This document shows, one piece after another, positions 34,165 through 40,930 of a stretch of 40,930 bases of DNA (positions are counted from its first letter, which is position 1; each line of letters opens with the position of its first letter). Under the pieces are notes generated by a model. The model was not told the origin of the DNA and made no database searches. It saw nothing but the letters and a program-made list of their open reading frames with translations. The position numbers and the translations under genes are program-made. The stretch comes from Atlanticothrix silvestris CENA357 (lineage in GTDB: Bacteria > Cyanobacteriota > Cyanobacteriia > Cyanobacteriales > Nostocaceae): contig NZ_JAECZB010000072.1 in the NCBI RefSeq assembly GCF_016056295.1, positions 1 through 40,930 on the forward strand, given 5' to 3'.

Positions 34165-34749
34165 GTGTTAACAAATAGTCATATTAATCTTACTAAAATA
34201 TCCAAAAATATGGAACAAAGAGCCTCAAACAAGGCATCCAAATCTATATCTACAAAAATTGTTAGTGATACCCCAGGAAGGTTGCGGTTAAGAATTACTA
34301 GATGCCATCGTCAACCGCAGGAAATGCAACGTATTGTTAATAGTTTAAAAGCACAACCAAATATTAGCCAAGTACGAACTAATATCAGCCACGGTAGTAT
34401 TGTCATTAACCATGATGGTAAAGATGAAAGTTTAAAAAATGTGGTTGCCACCCTCATAGATTTAGGAATTATCTTCACAGATATTACTGAAGAAGAATCT
34501 GAGGCAGCAAAAGGAATTACAAATGCAATTATTAATCTCAATAAACGAGTTGAACGAGTCACAAATGGTGAAATTGATTTGCGCGTTCTTTTCCCTTTAG
34601 GATTAAGTATGCTTGCTATTAGACAACTATTAGTTAAGGGTTTGCAATTTGAAGCTATTCCCTGGTATGTATTGGCATGGTATGCCTTTGATAGTTTTAT
34701 GAAACTGAATGGTACAAGCCAGAAAGAGTTAGACGAGCAAATAGGCTGA
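34165..34749 (+). CDS. HMA-like-domain membrane protein
   Basis: This 194-residue protein has one HMA-type domain (about residues 25-95) that begins TKIVSDTPGRLRLRITR and lacks CxxC. It shares the PGRxRxR turn with both domains of the protein at 32336-33463. Two hydrophobic segments follow near the C-terminus (LFPLGLSMLAIRQLLV and IPWYVLAWYAF). The start is GTG at 34165, preceded at good spacing by GAGGA (34153-34157); ATG 34210 is an alternative. It closes the three-gene cassette. A metal role is doubtful without cysteines. The domain may instead mediate protein contacts at the membrane. Confidence 0.72.
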   Translation: MLTNSHINLTKISKNMEQRASNKASKSISTKIVSDTPGRLRLRITRCHRQPQEMQRIVNSLKAQPNISQVRTNISHGSIVINHDGKDESLKNVVATLIDLGIIFTDITEEESEAAKGITNAIINLNKRVERVTNGEIDLRVLFPLGLSMLAIRQLLVKGLQFEAIPWYVLAWYAFDSFMKLNGTSQKELDEQIG

Positions 34750-34794
34750 AATATTTTCCCAATTAGTTTGATCCTAGTTGAAAAAATGCAAATA

Positions 34795-34812
34795 TCTGGT
34801 GTTAAAACCAGA
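34795..34812 (+). terminator. small hairpin after the HMA-like gene
   Basis: TCTGGT (34795-34800) and ACCAGA (34807-34812) pair perfectly around GTTAAA, 46 bp after the stop of the HMA-like gene and 52 bp before dhaK. With no T run it is a weak terminator candidate, but it separates the cassette from dhaK. Confidence 0.4.
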
Positions 34813-34863
34813 CATATAGTCGTTTATCCTGGGTTTTAGCACCTTCTCAACCAGATATAGACT

Positions 34864-35931
34864 ATGAAGAAGCTGATTAACAAGCCAGAAGACTTTGTGC
34901 GAGAGAGTCTAGAAGGTATGGCGGCGGCTCATTCAGATTTGATTAAAGTCAACTATGACCCTAACTTTGTCTATCGAGCCGATGCACCTATACAAGGTAA
35001 AGTAGCAATTATTTCTGGTGGTGGCAGTGGACACGATCCGATGCACGCTGGTTTCGTGGGCAAAGGAATGTTAGATGCTGCTTGTCCTGGAGAGGTGTTC
35101 ACTTCACCTACTCCTGACCAAATGTTGGCAGCAGCCAAACAGGTAGATGGTGGTGCGGGTATTATTTATATCGTCAAAAATTATAGCGGCGATGTCATGA
35201 ACTTTGAGATGGCGACGGAAATAGCTCGTAGTGAGGGTATCCGAGTGCTAAATATCTTAATTGATGATGATGTGGCTGTACAAGATAGTCTTTATACTCA
35301 AGGTCGCCGGGGTGTGGGAACGACCGTATTGGCAGAAAAAATTTGTGGGGCGGCAGCTGAGCAGGGATATGATTTAAAACGAATAGCAGATTTGTGCCGT
35401 CGGGTAAATCTGAATGGGCGGAGTATGGGAATTGCCCTAACATCTTGCACAGTACCAGCAAAAGGATCACCGACATTTGCATTAAGCGATCGCGAAATAG
35501 AAATAGGTATTGGGATTCATGGTGAGCCAGGTAGAGAGCGTATTTCTTTAGAATCAGTTGATCAGATAACTGAAAGATTAGCACGATCAATAATTGATGA
35601 TGTACCTTATCGTCGTGTAGTCAGAGAATGGGACGAAGATCAAGGAGAGTGGGTTGATGTGGAACTGATAAATCAATCCTTGCAAACAGGCGATCGCTTG
35701 CTAGCTTTCGTTAATAGTATGGGAGGTACTCCTGTTTCTGAACTATATCTTGTTTATCGCAAATTAGCTGAAATTTGTGAACAACAAGGACTGCAAATTG
35801 TACGAAACTTGATTGGTTCTTATATCACTTCTTTGGAAATGCAAGGTTGCTCGATTACATTGCTGAAGTTGGATGATGAAATGATTCAGTTATGGGATAC
35901 ACCCGTAAAAACGGCAAGTTTACGTTGGTAA
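34864..35931 (+). CDS. dhaK: dihydroxyacetone kinase subunit DhaK
   Basis: This 355-residue protein is a complete DhaK-type substrate-binding subunit. [20 protein letters not shown] (residues 49-68) and [14 protein letters not shown] are the conserved DHA-binding loops. [10 protein letters not shown] places His219 where the covalently binding His of DhaK lies. The partner DhaL, which carries the nucleotide site, is not found before or after it in this window, nor is DhaM. Either the partner is encoded elsewhere, or the protein has an ATP-independent role in binding small ketoses. It is not a DhaK-DhaL fusion, since it ends at the DhaK domain. Confidence 0.92.
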   Translation: MKKLINKPEDFVRESLEGMAAAHSDLIKVNYDPNFVYRADAPIQGKVAIISGGGSGHDPMHAGFVGKGMLDAACPGEVFTSPTPDQMLAAAKQVDGGAGIIYIVKNYSGDVMNFEMATEIARSEGIRVLNILIDDDVAVQDSLYTQGRRGVGTTVLAEKICGAAAEQGYDLKRIADLCRRVNLNGRSMGIALTSCTVPAKGSPTFALSDREIEIGIGIHGEPGRERISLESVDQITERLARSIIDDVPYRRVVREWDEDQGEWVDVELINQSLQTGDRLLAFVNSMGGTPVSELYLVYRKLAEICEQQGLQIVRNLIGSYITSLEMQGCSITLLKLDDEMIQLWDTPVKTASLRW

Positions 35932-35941
35932 TAATAAATTT

Positions 35942-36034
35942 ATGAGTTGGTCAGATCTTCCTAATCTCTGGATACCCTTGGCGTTGTTAGGTTTAATTGT
36001 GCTGGCTGCGGTATTTTTCACTCGTAATAGTTAA
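35942..36034 (+). CDS. tiny single-span membrane protein, 30 residues
   Basis: ATG at 35942, 10 bases after the dhaK stop, opens a 30-codon frame: MSWSDLPNLWIPLALLGLIV then LAAVFFTRNS. It is one clean hydrophobic helix with a polar N-terminus and a short basic end, as in small thylakoid or photosystem-associated subunits. I could not match it to PetG, PetL, PetN or the known small Psb and Psa subunits. Position close behind dhaK suggests co-transcription. No strong ribosome-binding site is seen, so coding is likely but unproven. Confidence 0.5.
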   Translation: MSWSDLPNLWIPLALLGLIVLAAVFFTRNS

Positions 36035-36066
36035 ATAGATTACACCTCTTTGGCCAGTTGTTAGTA

Positions 36067-36118
36067 GTCAGTAGTCAGTTGTCAGTTGTTTCTTTACCAC
36101 TGACCACTGACTACTGAC
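36067..36118. terminator. hairpin made of inverted heptamer repeats
   Basis: The 22-base arms 36067-36088 (GTCAGTAGTCAGTTGTCAGT..) and 36097-36118 (CCACTGACCACTGACTACTG..) pair at 20 of 22 positions around an 8-base loop. Both arms are runs of the same TAGTCAG-type heptamer in opposite orientation. It lies between the tiny ORF (plus) and rubrerythrin (minus), so it can act as a two-way terminator. Confidence 0.7.
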
Positions 36119-36159
36119 AAAACTCTATCCCCCTGTGGGTGGAATTTTGAATAAAAATT

Positions 36160-36873
36160 TTAAGCAGCAGCTTTCTCTTCAAATGGTTGAAAAGTTTTTT
36201 TGCTAGCACCACAAATTGGGCATTTCCAGTCATCAGGAATTTCTTCAAAAGGTGTCCCAGGAGCAATTCCCGAATCAGGATCACCAGTTACAGGATCGTA
36301 AATCATGCTGCATTGTCTGCAAATCCACTTACGAGTTTGAGGATCATCGCCTGCAACTCTGGTTGCTGCTTGTCCTCCATTTAATACTTCTAAAGCTTCA
36401 GCATAGCGATCTGCGTGATAATTTTCGATGAATTTTAATAAGCCAAAACGATGTGCAGCTTCTCGAAATGTATTGGCATGATCGGTAGATTCTTTAGCTT
36501 GTTTGAGAAATTCTTCTACAGCCGGATTATCGCGATCGCGTTTAGCAGCCTCGGCAAAATCAGGATACATTGTAGTGTATTCATAGGTTTCGCCTTCAAT
36601 TGCTAAAGACAAGCAGCGAGAAATAATTTCTCGTTTCTGTTCATCAGTTAAAGCATTTGGATCTTCTACAACGAGTTCTGGATGTAGCAAAACAAAATGT
36701 GCAAAAGCATGTTCAGTTTCTTGTTCTGCTGTTTCTTTGAACAGTTTCGCTAAGTCTTTAAAACCAAGTTTACGCGCCACTTCAGCAAAAAATAGATATT
36801 TTCGATTGGCCATCGATTCACCACCAAAGGCAGCTTCTAAGTTTTGGAGGGTTGTAAAGTTTGATAAATCCAT
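36160..36873 (-). CDS. rubrerythrin
   Basis: This 237-residue protein has the standard rubrerythrin architecture. An N-terminal ferritin-like di-iron domain shows Glu19 ([11 protein letters not shown]), [11 protein letters not shown] with Glu50 and His55, [14 protein letters not shown] and [15 protein letters not shown]-terminal rubredoxin domain has Cys185 and Cys188 ([12 protein letters not shown]) and Cys218 and Cys221 ([13 protein letters not shown]), binding one iron. Rubrerythrins reduce hydrogen peroxide with electrons passed from the rubredoxin iron. In heterocystous cyanobacteria they protect nitrogenase from peroxide. The gene is monocistronic. The upstream region has no operator that I can name. 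Confidence 0.95.
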   Translation of the reverse strand: MDLSNFTTLQNLEAAFGGESMANRKYLFFAEVARKLGFKDLAKLFKETAEQETEHAFAHFVLLHPELVVEDPNALTDEQKREIISRCLSLAIEGETYEYTTMYPDFAEAAKRDRDNPAVEEFLKQAKESTDHANTFREAAHRFGLLKFIENYHADRYAEALEVLNGGQAATRVAGDDPQTRKWICRQCSMIYDPVTGDPDSGIAPGTPFEEIPDDWKCPICGASKKTFQPFEEKAAA

Positions 36874-37294
36874 AATTTTGGGATGCAGTAATGTACTATT
36901 TTACGGAGACCAATAGACTTAAAATCGGGGTAAATAAGTAGATAAATAAATATGCTAGAAACGTTTAATATCCACGAACTACCCGTTTTATTCATTGCTC
37001 CAGGACAATTATAAAACTGAAAAGTTTTGTAGCTGGTAAATTATATTTTTCATTTATATAGCAGTCCATTTTGATTTCTGAACTTACTTTGCTTAGTAGG
37101 CAATGAAAAAAAGAATTTTCGAGTTCGATCTCCCTAAAAATCCAATAATAGTCCTATATCTGAGAAAATGCTGAGTTAAAAATTAATATTCTCAAGGAAT
37201 AAATTCAGATACTTTATAGCTTGGCTTCAGATGAGCTTCAGTAACAGATGAGATGCTTTATTGAGTCGGTCAACTGAAACAACAGGAGTAACAA
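36874..37294. other. 421-bp gene-free stretch
   Basis: This AT-rich region separates the divergent rubrerythrin and secreted-protein genes and must contain both promoters. Near its right end GATGAGCTTCAG/CAGATGAG-type direct repeats occur at 37223-37252. I see no ORF, tRNA or strong hairpin. The AGGAG at 37284-37288 is a good ribosome-binding site for the next gene. Confidence 0.6.
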
Positions 37295-37675
37295 ATGAAA
37301 CTTAGCTCATCGCTGCTTGCAAGTGCTGCCTTAGCTGGTATATTGACAGTTGGGAATATTCCACTTCAGGTTGTAAACCCTTCATTGGTTCAAGCATCAG
37401 CCGCAGAAAAGAAAGATGCTACAGGCTTAAGTACGCAACAAAAAATTGACATGCTGATCAAGAATAAGGGTCAGTTTGGTAGCGGTGATCAATTACGTCG
37501 TTTCTTTTTTGGTGATCTTGAACCGATCGCAGTTCAACCTGGTGGTGCAGGTATGGTAGTTAACCTTTACAATAAAGCCAATGATTTAACGATCTCCTAC
37601 TGTGCAACTTATGATGTAGTTGTAGCAGTGAAAAAGGGCAAGATAACTAAATTTGCCCCTGGCGAAGTCAAATAA
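37295..37675 (+). CDS. secreted small hypothetical protein
   Basis: This 126-residue protein has a signal peptide (residues 1 to about 35: MKLSSSLLASAALAGILTVG, with cleavage likely after VQASA). The mature part, about 90 residues, starts charged (AEKKDATGLSTQQKIDMLIK) and continues with a strand-rich segment (GGAGMVVNLYNKANDLTISY). One Cys lies at about residue 102. An AGGAG site precedes the ATG at good spacing. The family is not recognised. It is probably periplasmic or extracellular, and monocistronic. Confidence 0.75.
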   Translation: MKLSSSLLASAALAGILTVGNIPLQVVNPSLVQASAAEKKDATGLSTQQKIDMLIKNKGQFGSGDQLRRFFFGDLEPIAVQPGGAGMVVNLYNKANDLTISYCATYDVVVAVKKGKITKFAPGEVK

Positions 37676-37846
37676 AAGTATTTCACAAACAAATCTTCAT
37701 TCAACATGACAGGTAGGTAAGAACGATCGCTCTTACCTACCTTATATTATTTTGTCGCTGCAAATTGTGGTATAAAATATCGATAAACTAATGCTGAGTA
37801 TTTAACAGGCTCAAAGGTAAGAAAATAAATTTTACAAACAAGCAAC

Positions 37847-38401
37847 TTATTTTACTTTCAACCAACTAAATATATCTACGGGTGAAATTTGCCAATCTGC
37901 TAACACACCCAGAACAGGTAATTTATCATCATCATATTTCACCTCTGGCAATTGGTTAGGTTTAAATATCATTACAGATTTATCCTCAGGGTCGATTAAC
38001 CAACCTAACGTGGTTCCTTGGTTAACACAAAAAATAATTTTATTAATGACGCGATTAGGAAACTGGTCAGGTGACAGAATTTCAATTATCCAATCTGGAC
38101 ATATTTCAAATCTGTTGGCAATTTCTCCATGTTCATCGACAGGAAGGCGTGACCAATCAAATACAGCAATATCTGGAACCAAAGAACTTTCATCAAATGT
38201 ACAGCGTAACTCGATTAGCGCTAATGCTTTACGTTCAAATTCACTGAGAGTATTAATAGCAGATGATAACTCAGTTCGGATTCTGCTATGCTTTCCTTGA
38301 GGCATTGGCTTTTGGTATATTTTGCCATCAATATACTCACTAGCTGGTTTAGTTTCTGGTGATTTAAAAAACTCTGCTAAAGAAGATGGAGATGAAGTCA
38401 T
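37847..38401 (-). CDS. Uma2 family (DUF820) putative nuclease
   Basis: This 184-residue protein has the Uma2 core: EYIDGKIYQKPMPQGKHSRI (the N-terminal domain), then SLVPDIAVFDWS, CPDWIIEILSPDQF and a Lys further on (NKIIFC). The PD-(D/E)XK-like Asp and Glu are present. The C-terminus (VLGVLADWQISPVDIFSWL) is standard. It is a complete copy, unlike the broken one at 26559-27122. Role not established for the family. Confidence 0.85.
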   Translation of the reverse strand: MTSSPSSLAEFFKSPETKPASEYIDGKIYQKPMPQGKHSRIRTELSSAINTLSEFERKALALIELRCTFDESSLVPDIAVFDWSRLPVDEHGEIANRFEICPDWIIEILSPDQFPNRVINKIIFCVNQGTTLGWLIDPEDKSVMIFKPNQLPEVKYDDDKLPVLGVLADWQISPVDIFSWLKVK

Positions 38402-38652
38402 AAATAACTTGGAGAAAAGGGGCTAGGAACTAGGGATTAGGGGCTACAGTTGTGTATTCTATCCTTAAGAAAATTGCTATATTTCTTCATTCACGATATA
38501 TAAATGGTCATCCGGGAGTAGTAGGGGGTGGAAAATAGTAAATCCCATACTGGTTGGTTAAGAATATTGGTTTAAAGTAATTTTTGGACTAGCTTTGACA
38601 AACAGTAACGCTTAAAATCGATTCCGTAGATTACAGTTATTCAAAGCTAAAT

Positions 38653-40158
38653 ATGAAACTTATCCAAAAAGGATTCAGCGTAGTTTTACAGGTACTAGCG
38701 ACAGTCACTTTAGCTACTCCTGCATTTGCAGAAATCGTTGATATCAATCTGCTACAACTCAACGACATTTACGAAATTACTCCTGTAGAAGGGGGAACTC
38801 GTGGTGGTTTGGCGCGTGTCGCTACCCTACGACAACAACTTTATAAAGAAAACCCTCGCACCTACACTGTGTTAGCTGGAGATGCTTTTAGTCCTTCGGC
38901 TTTAGGAACTGCCAAAATTAACGGTATACCCTTAGCAGGTCAGCAAATGGTAGCTGTGATGAATACTTTAGGGTTTGACTATGCGACTTTTGGCAACCAT
39001 GAATTTGACCTACCGGAAAACTTTTTTTATCAAAGATTGAAAGAATCTCGCTTTCGCTGGGTTTCTAGTAATGTATCAAATAGTAAAGGGCAGCCTTTTT
39101 CTGGAGTTCCCCGATCGCTAGTATTGAATGTCAAAGGCGATCGCGGTGCTACAGTTAGAGTTGGGTTAATTGGTGTAACTCTTAATAGTAATCAGCCCCA
39201 GTACGTTAGTTACACCGACCCGATTGCCACAGCTAAACAGCAGGTGCAGGTACTCAAGGGTAAAGCGGACATTATCGTTGCTATTACCCATCTTTCCATT
39301 GAAAGCGATCGCCAACTAGCGGAAACTGTACCAGAAATTGACATCATTATTGGTGGTCACGAACATGAAAATATGCAGCAATGGCGGGGTCGAGATTTTA
39401 CACCGATATTTAAAGCAGATGCCAATGCTCGGACAGTATACGTTCATAAATTGAGTTACGATACAATCAAGCGCAGCCTTGAGATTAACTCCCGTCTCGT
39501 ACCGATTACCGACGAAATACCCGACGAACCTAAAACAGCTAAAGTGATCAAACAATGGTTAGCACGAGGTTATCAAGCATTTCGCGCCAATGGTTTCGAG
39601 CCAGAACAAGAAATTGCCAAAGTTACAGATGCTCTAGATGGTTTAGAATCTAGCGTCCGCAACAAATCTACTAAGTTAACAGAGTTAATTACTCAAGCGA
39701 TGTTGAAAGAAGTGCAAGATGCTGATTTAGCATTATTTAACGGCGGTTCAATTCGGATTGATGATGTAATTCCTCCAGGCCCAATTACTCAGTACGATGT
39801 CATTCGGATATTGCCTTTTGGAGGCAAAATAGTAGCGGTAGAAATAAATGGGGCGTTGTTGAAAAGAGTATTGGAGCAAGGACAAGCCAATAAAGGTTCT
39901 GGCGGATATCTGCAAACAGCCAAAATTACTCAAAAATTAGATTCAGATAATTGGTTAATTAATGGTAAAGTTCTTGATCCCAAACAAACTTACAAAGTCG
40001 CCATTAATGACTTCTTACTCAGTGGTAAAGAACAAGGGTTAGATTTCTTAAATCTTCAACAACCAGGGATTAAGCTGATTACAGAAAAACGAGATATCCG
40101 TTTTGCTGTGATTGACCAATTAAAGATCCAAGCAGCGGCTAATCAAATTTTAAAATAA
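38653..40158 (+). CDS. secreted 5'-nucleotidase/metallophosphatase (UshA-like)
   Basis: This 501-residue protein has a signal peptide (about residues 1-26, ending TPAFA). It joins a calcineurin-like metallophosphatase domain (residues about 28-280) to a C-terminal 5'-nucleotidase domain (about 310-480). Metal-site motifs are LLQLNDIYEI, LAGDAFSPSALG, FGNHEFDLPE, ITHLSIESDRQ and IIGGHEHE. The first motif has Tyr-Glu where UshA-type enzymes usually have His after the Asp. The C-terminal domain contains LFNGGSIRIDD and ILPFGGKI, which bind the nucleoside. The enzyme should hydrolyse nucleotides in the periplasm and release phosphate. Confidence 0.9.
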   Translation: MKLIQKGFSVVLQVLATVTLATPAFAEIVDINLLQLNDIYEITPVEGGTRGGLARVATLRQQLYKENPRTYTVLAGDAFSPSALGTAKINGIPLAGQQMVAVMNTLGFDYATFGNHEFDLPENFFYQRLKESRFRWVSSNVSNSKGQPFSGVPRSLVLNVKGDRGATVRVGLIGVTLNSNQPQYVSYTDPIATAKQQVQVLKGKADIIVAITHLSIESDRQLAETVPEIDIIIGGHEHENMQQWRGRDFTPIFKADANARTVYVHKLSYDTIKRSLEINSRLVPITDEIPDEPKTAKVIKQWLARGYQAFRANGFEPEQEIAKVTDALDGLESSVRNKSTKLTELITQAMLKEVQDADLALFNGGSIRIDDVIPPGPITQYDVIRILPFGGKIVAVEINGALLKRVLEQGQANKGSGGYLQTAKITQKLDSDNWLINGKVLDPKQTYKVAINDFLLSGKEQGLDFLNLQQPGIKLITEKRDIRFAVIDQLKIQAAANQILK

Positions 40159-40189
40159 ATTGGTAAAAGAAAAGCGATCGCCTGTCTTA

Positions 40190-40342
40190 GGGAGCATCCC
40201 ACTTTTTCAATAAATACCCTAGAAGGGTATTGCTACACGAACAAAGCCTGCGTTCGCGTAGCGTTCCGAAAGGAAAGGTAGGCTTCGTATTTGTAGCCCC
40301 AGGCTTATAGCCTGTGGGCATTTTAAAAACTGGGATGCACCC
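40190..40342. mobile_element. 153-bp MITE-like element with 9-bp target duplication
   Basis: The left end is GGGAGCATCCCACTTTTT and the right end is its inverted partner, with 18 of 22 positions matching. CCTGTCTTA flanks it directly at 40181-40189 and 40343-40351. The centre has an imperfect stem of CTACACGAAC...GCCTGC and GTAGGC...TTTGTAG, plus the GCGTAGCG repeat type. No coding capacity is credible. It lies between the nucleotidase gene and the IS701-type transposase, but the 9-bp duplication shows a separate origin. Confidence 0.8.
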
Positions 40343-40409
40343 CCTGTCTTATACCATTTCACAAAAAATCTGATACAGATGTAAACCCTGAAAACTTTGC
40401 TGCATCTAA

Positions 40410-40439
40410 GTTCTTTAATTGCGAATTGCGAATTGGTAT
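40410..40439. repeat. 30-bp exact repeat, copy 2
   Basis: This is identical to 287-316, with the doubled GCGAATT heptamer. It is in the same orientation and also intergenic. It lies 76 bp before the transposase start. Confidence 0.8.
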
Positions 40440-40515
40440 TATCCCTCTTCTATCACTCTCCAAAGAGTAAAATATTTGAAAGGATGCTAGCAGACGTTGA
40501 AGGCTGCTTGGAGTA

Positions 40516-40930
40516 ATGGATGTACCACTCGAAGTGCTGCAACATAAAGCAAGACCAGCAATTGAAACAGTAACGTTGATTGATGAATACTGTAAGTTGT
40601 ACCAAGATTTATTTCCAGAAGTAAGAAGTTTCGAGTATTTTAAATATTTACATTTGGGAATGATTTCGGAAATAAAAAGGAAAACATTGCCAGCAATTGC
40701 TCGTGCCGTAGGATTAGAAGATGCTCAAGGGCTACATCATTTTTTATGGAAGTCGCCTTGGGAGGTAAAAAACCTAAAAAATAGAAGATTGAAAATTTTA
40801 AATAAAGCCCTAAATGGTGCATCATTCCTTGTGTGTATAGATGAAACAGGGGATAAAAAGAAAGGTACAACAACGGACTATGTAGATAGACAATATATAG
40901 GCAATCTAGGAAAGATAGAGAATGGGATAG
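40516..40930 (+). CDS. IS701-family DDE transposase (5' part, cut by the window edge)
   Basis: The frame starts at ATG 40516 and is still open at the right edge (138 codons). It reads EYFKYLHLGMISEIKRKTLP, LEDAQGLHHFLWKSPWEV and SFLVCIDETGDKKKGT. The HHFLxxSPW and DETGDKKKG patterns match IS701-family transposases (IS4-like DDE superfamily), with the first catalytic Asp in CIDETGD. The rest of the catalytic domain is outside the window, so integrity cannot be judged. The left inverted repeat of the element should lie between about 40440 and 40515 but I cannot define it without the right end. Confidence 0.85.
   Translation, partial: MDVPLEVLQHKARPAIETVTLIDEYCKLYQDLFPEVRSFEYFKYLHLGMISEIKRKTLPAIARAVGLEDAQGLHHFLWKSPWEVKNLKNRRLKILNKALNGASFLVCIDETGDKKKGTTTDYVDRQYIGNLGKIENGI

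Noticed and set aside
32336-34749. Copper chaperone or copper ATPase operon
   Set aside because: None of the three HMA-like domains has CxxC, and there is no P-type ATPase.
40516-40930. Transposase as the mover of the neighbouring 153-bp element
   Set aside because: The element has a 9-bp target duplication and its own ends; IS701-type elements are known for shorter duplications, so no link is supported.
1-40930. tRNA, rRNA or riboswitch genes
   Set aside because: I looked for the usual T-arm and anticodon patterns and rRNA blocks and saw none I could support by eye.

Overview
The window looks like chromosomal DNA of a filamentous, probably heterocyst-forming (Nostocales-type) cyanobacterium. 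The evidence is the very frequent HIP1 octamer GCGATCGC inside and between genes, heptanucleotide tandem repeats (ACTGACC/ACTGACA, ATTTTTA, AATTACG), small palindromic interspersed repeats, and gene families typical of these organisms (GH57/DUF3536 protein, DUF1350, PEP-CTERM protein, several Uma2 proteins, HpnH/HpnA, rubrerythrin, an IS701-type transposase). The taxonomic call is an inference; no rRNA or tRNA gene was recognised.

Layout. 1-8 kb: a partial unknown gene, a peptidoglycan-binding protein, a Ca2+/H+ antiporter, a large GH57 protein, and an MFS exporter with a MarR regulator. 8-16 kb: an unknown small protein, a DUF1350 hydrolase, a GT39-type membrane glycosyltransferase, a methyltransferase, a PEP-CTERM surface protein, a 2TM protein and an alpha/beta hydrolase divergent from aroE. 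17-19.2 kb: a hopanoid side-chain pair, hpnA then hpnH, on the minus strand; a phosphorylase-like gene at 25.08 kb looks like the HpnG step. 19.3-20.7 kb: a scar region. It holds the first 48 codons of a larger gene, a convergent vapBC-like toxin-antitoxin pair, one decayed WD40 repeat in the same orientation as the truncated start, and a 21-bp tandem array. 21-28 kb: an RND efflux pump with a repeat-derived insert, a Tat-exported dienelactone-hydrolase-like protein, the HpnG-like gene, Uma2 genes (one split by a nonsense codon) and a methyltransferase. 28.3-30.2 kb: dnaA and, beyond its 3' end, an AT-rich cluster of DnaA boxes that is a good oriC candidate. 30.3-36 kb: an HtrA-type protease, peptide deformylase, a three-gene cassette of HMA-like and DUF5132-like proteins without metal-binding cysteines, an orphan dhaK and a tiny membrane-protein ORF. 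36-40.9 kb: rubrerythrin, a small secreted protein, another Uma2 protein, a secreted 5'-nucleotidase and the 5' part of an IS701-family transposase at the right edge.

Three short non-autonomous elements (MITE-like) can be delimited by inverted ends plus flanking direct repeats of 11, 8 and 9 bp (10166-10360, 16983-17095, 40190-40342). The best candidates for undescribed biology are the HMA-like/DUF5132-like cassette at 32.3-34.7 kb, the broken effector/WD40 locus occupied by a toxin-antitoxin pair, and the repeated recruitment of tandem repeats into gene ends, leaders, terminator-like hairpins and one coding sequence.
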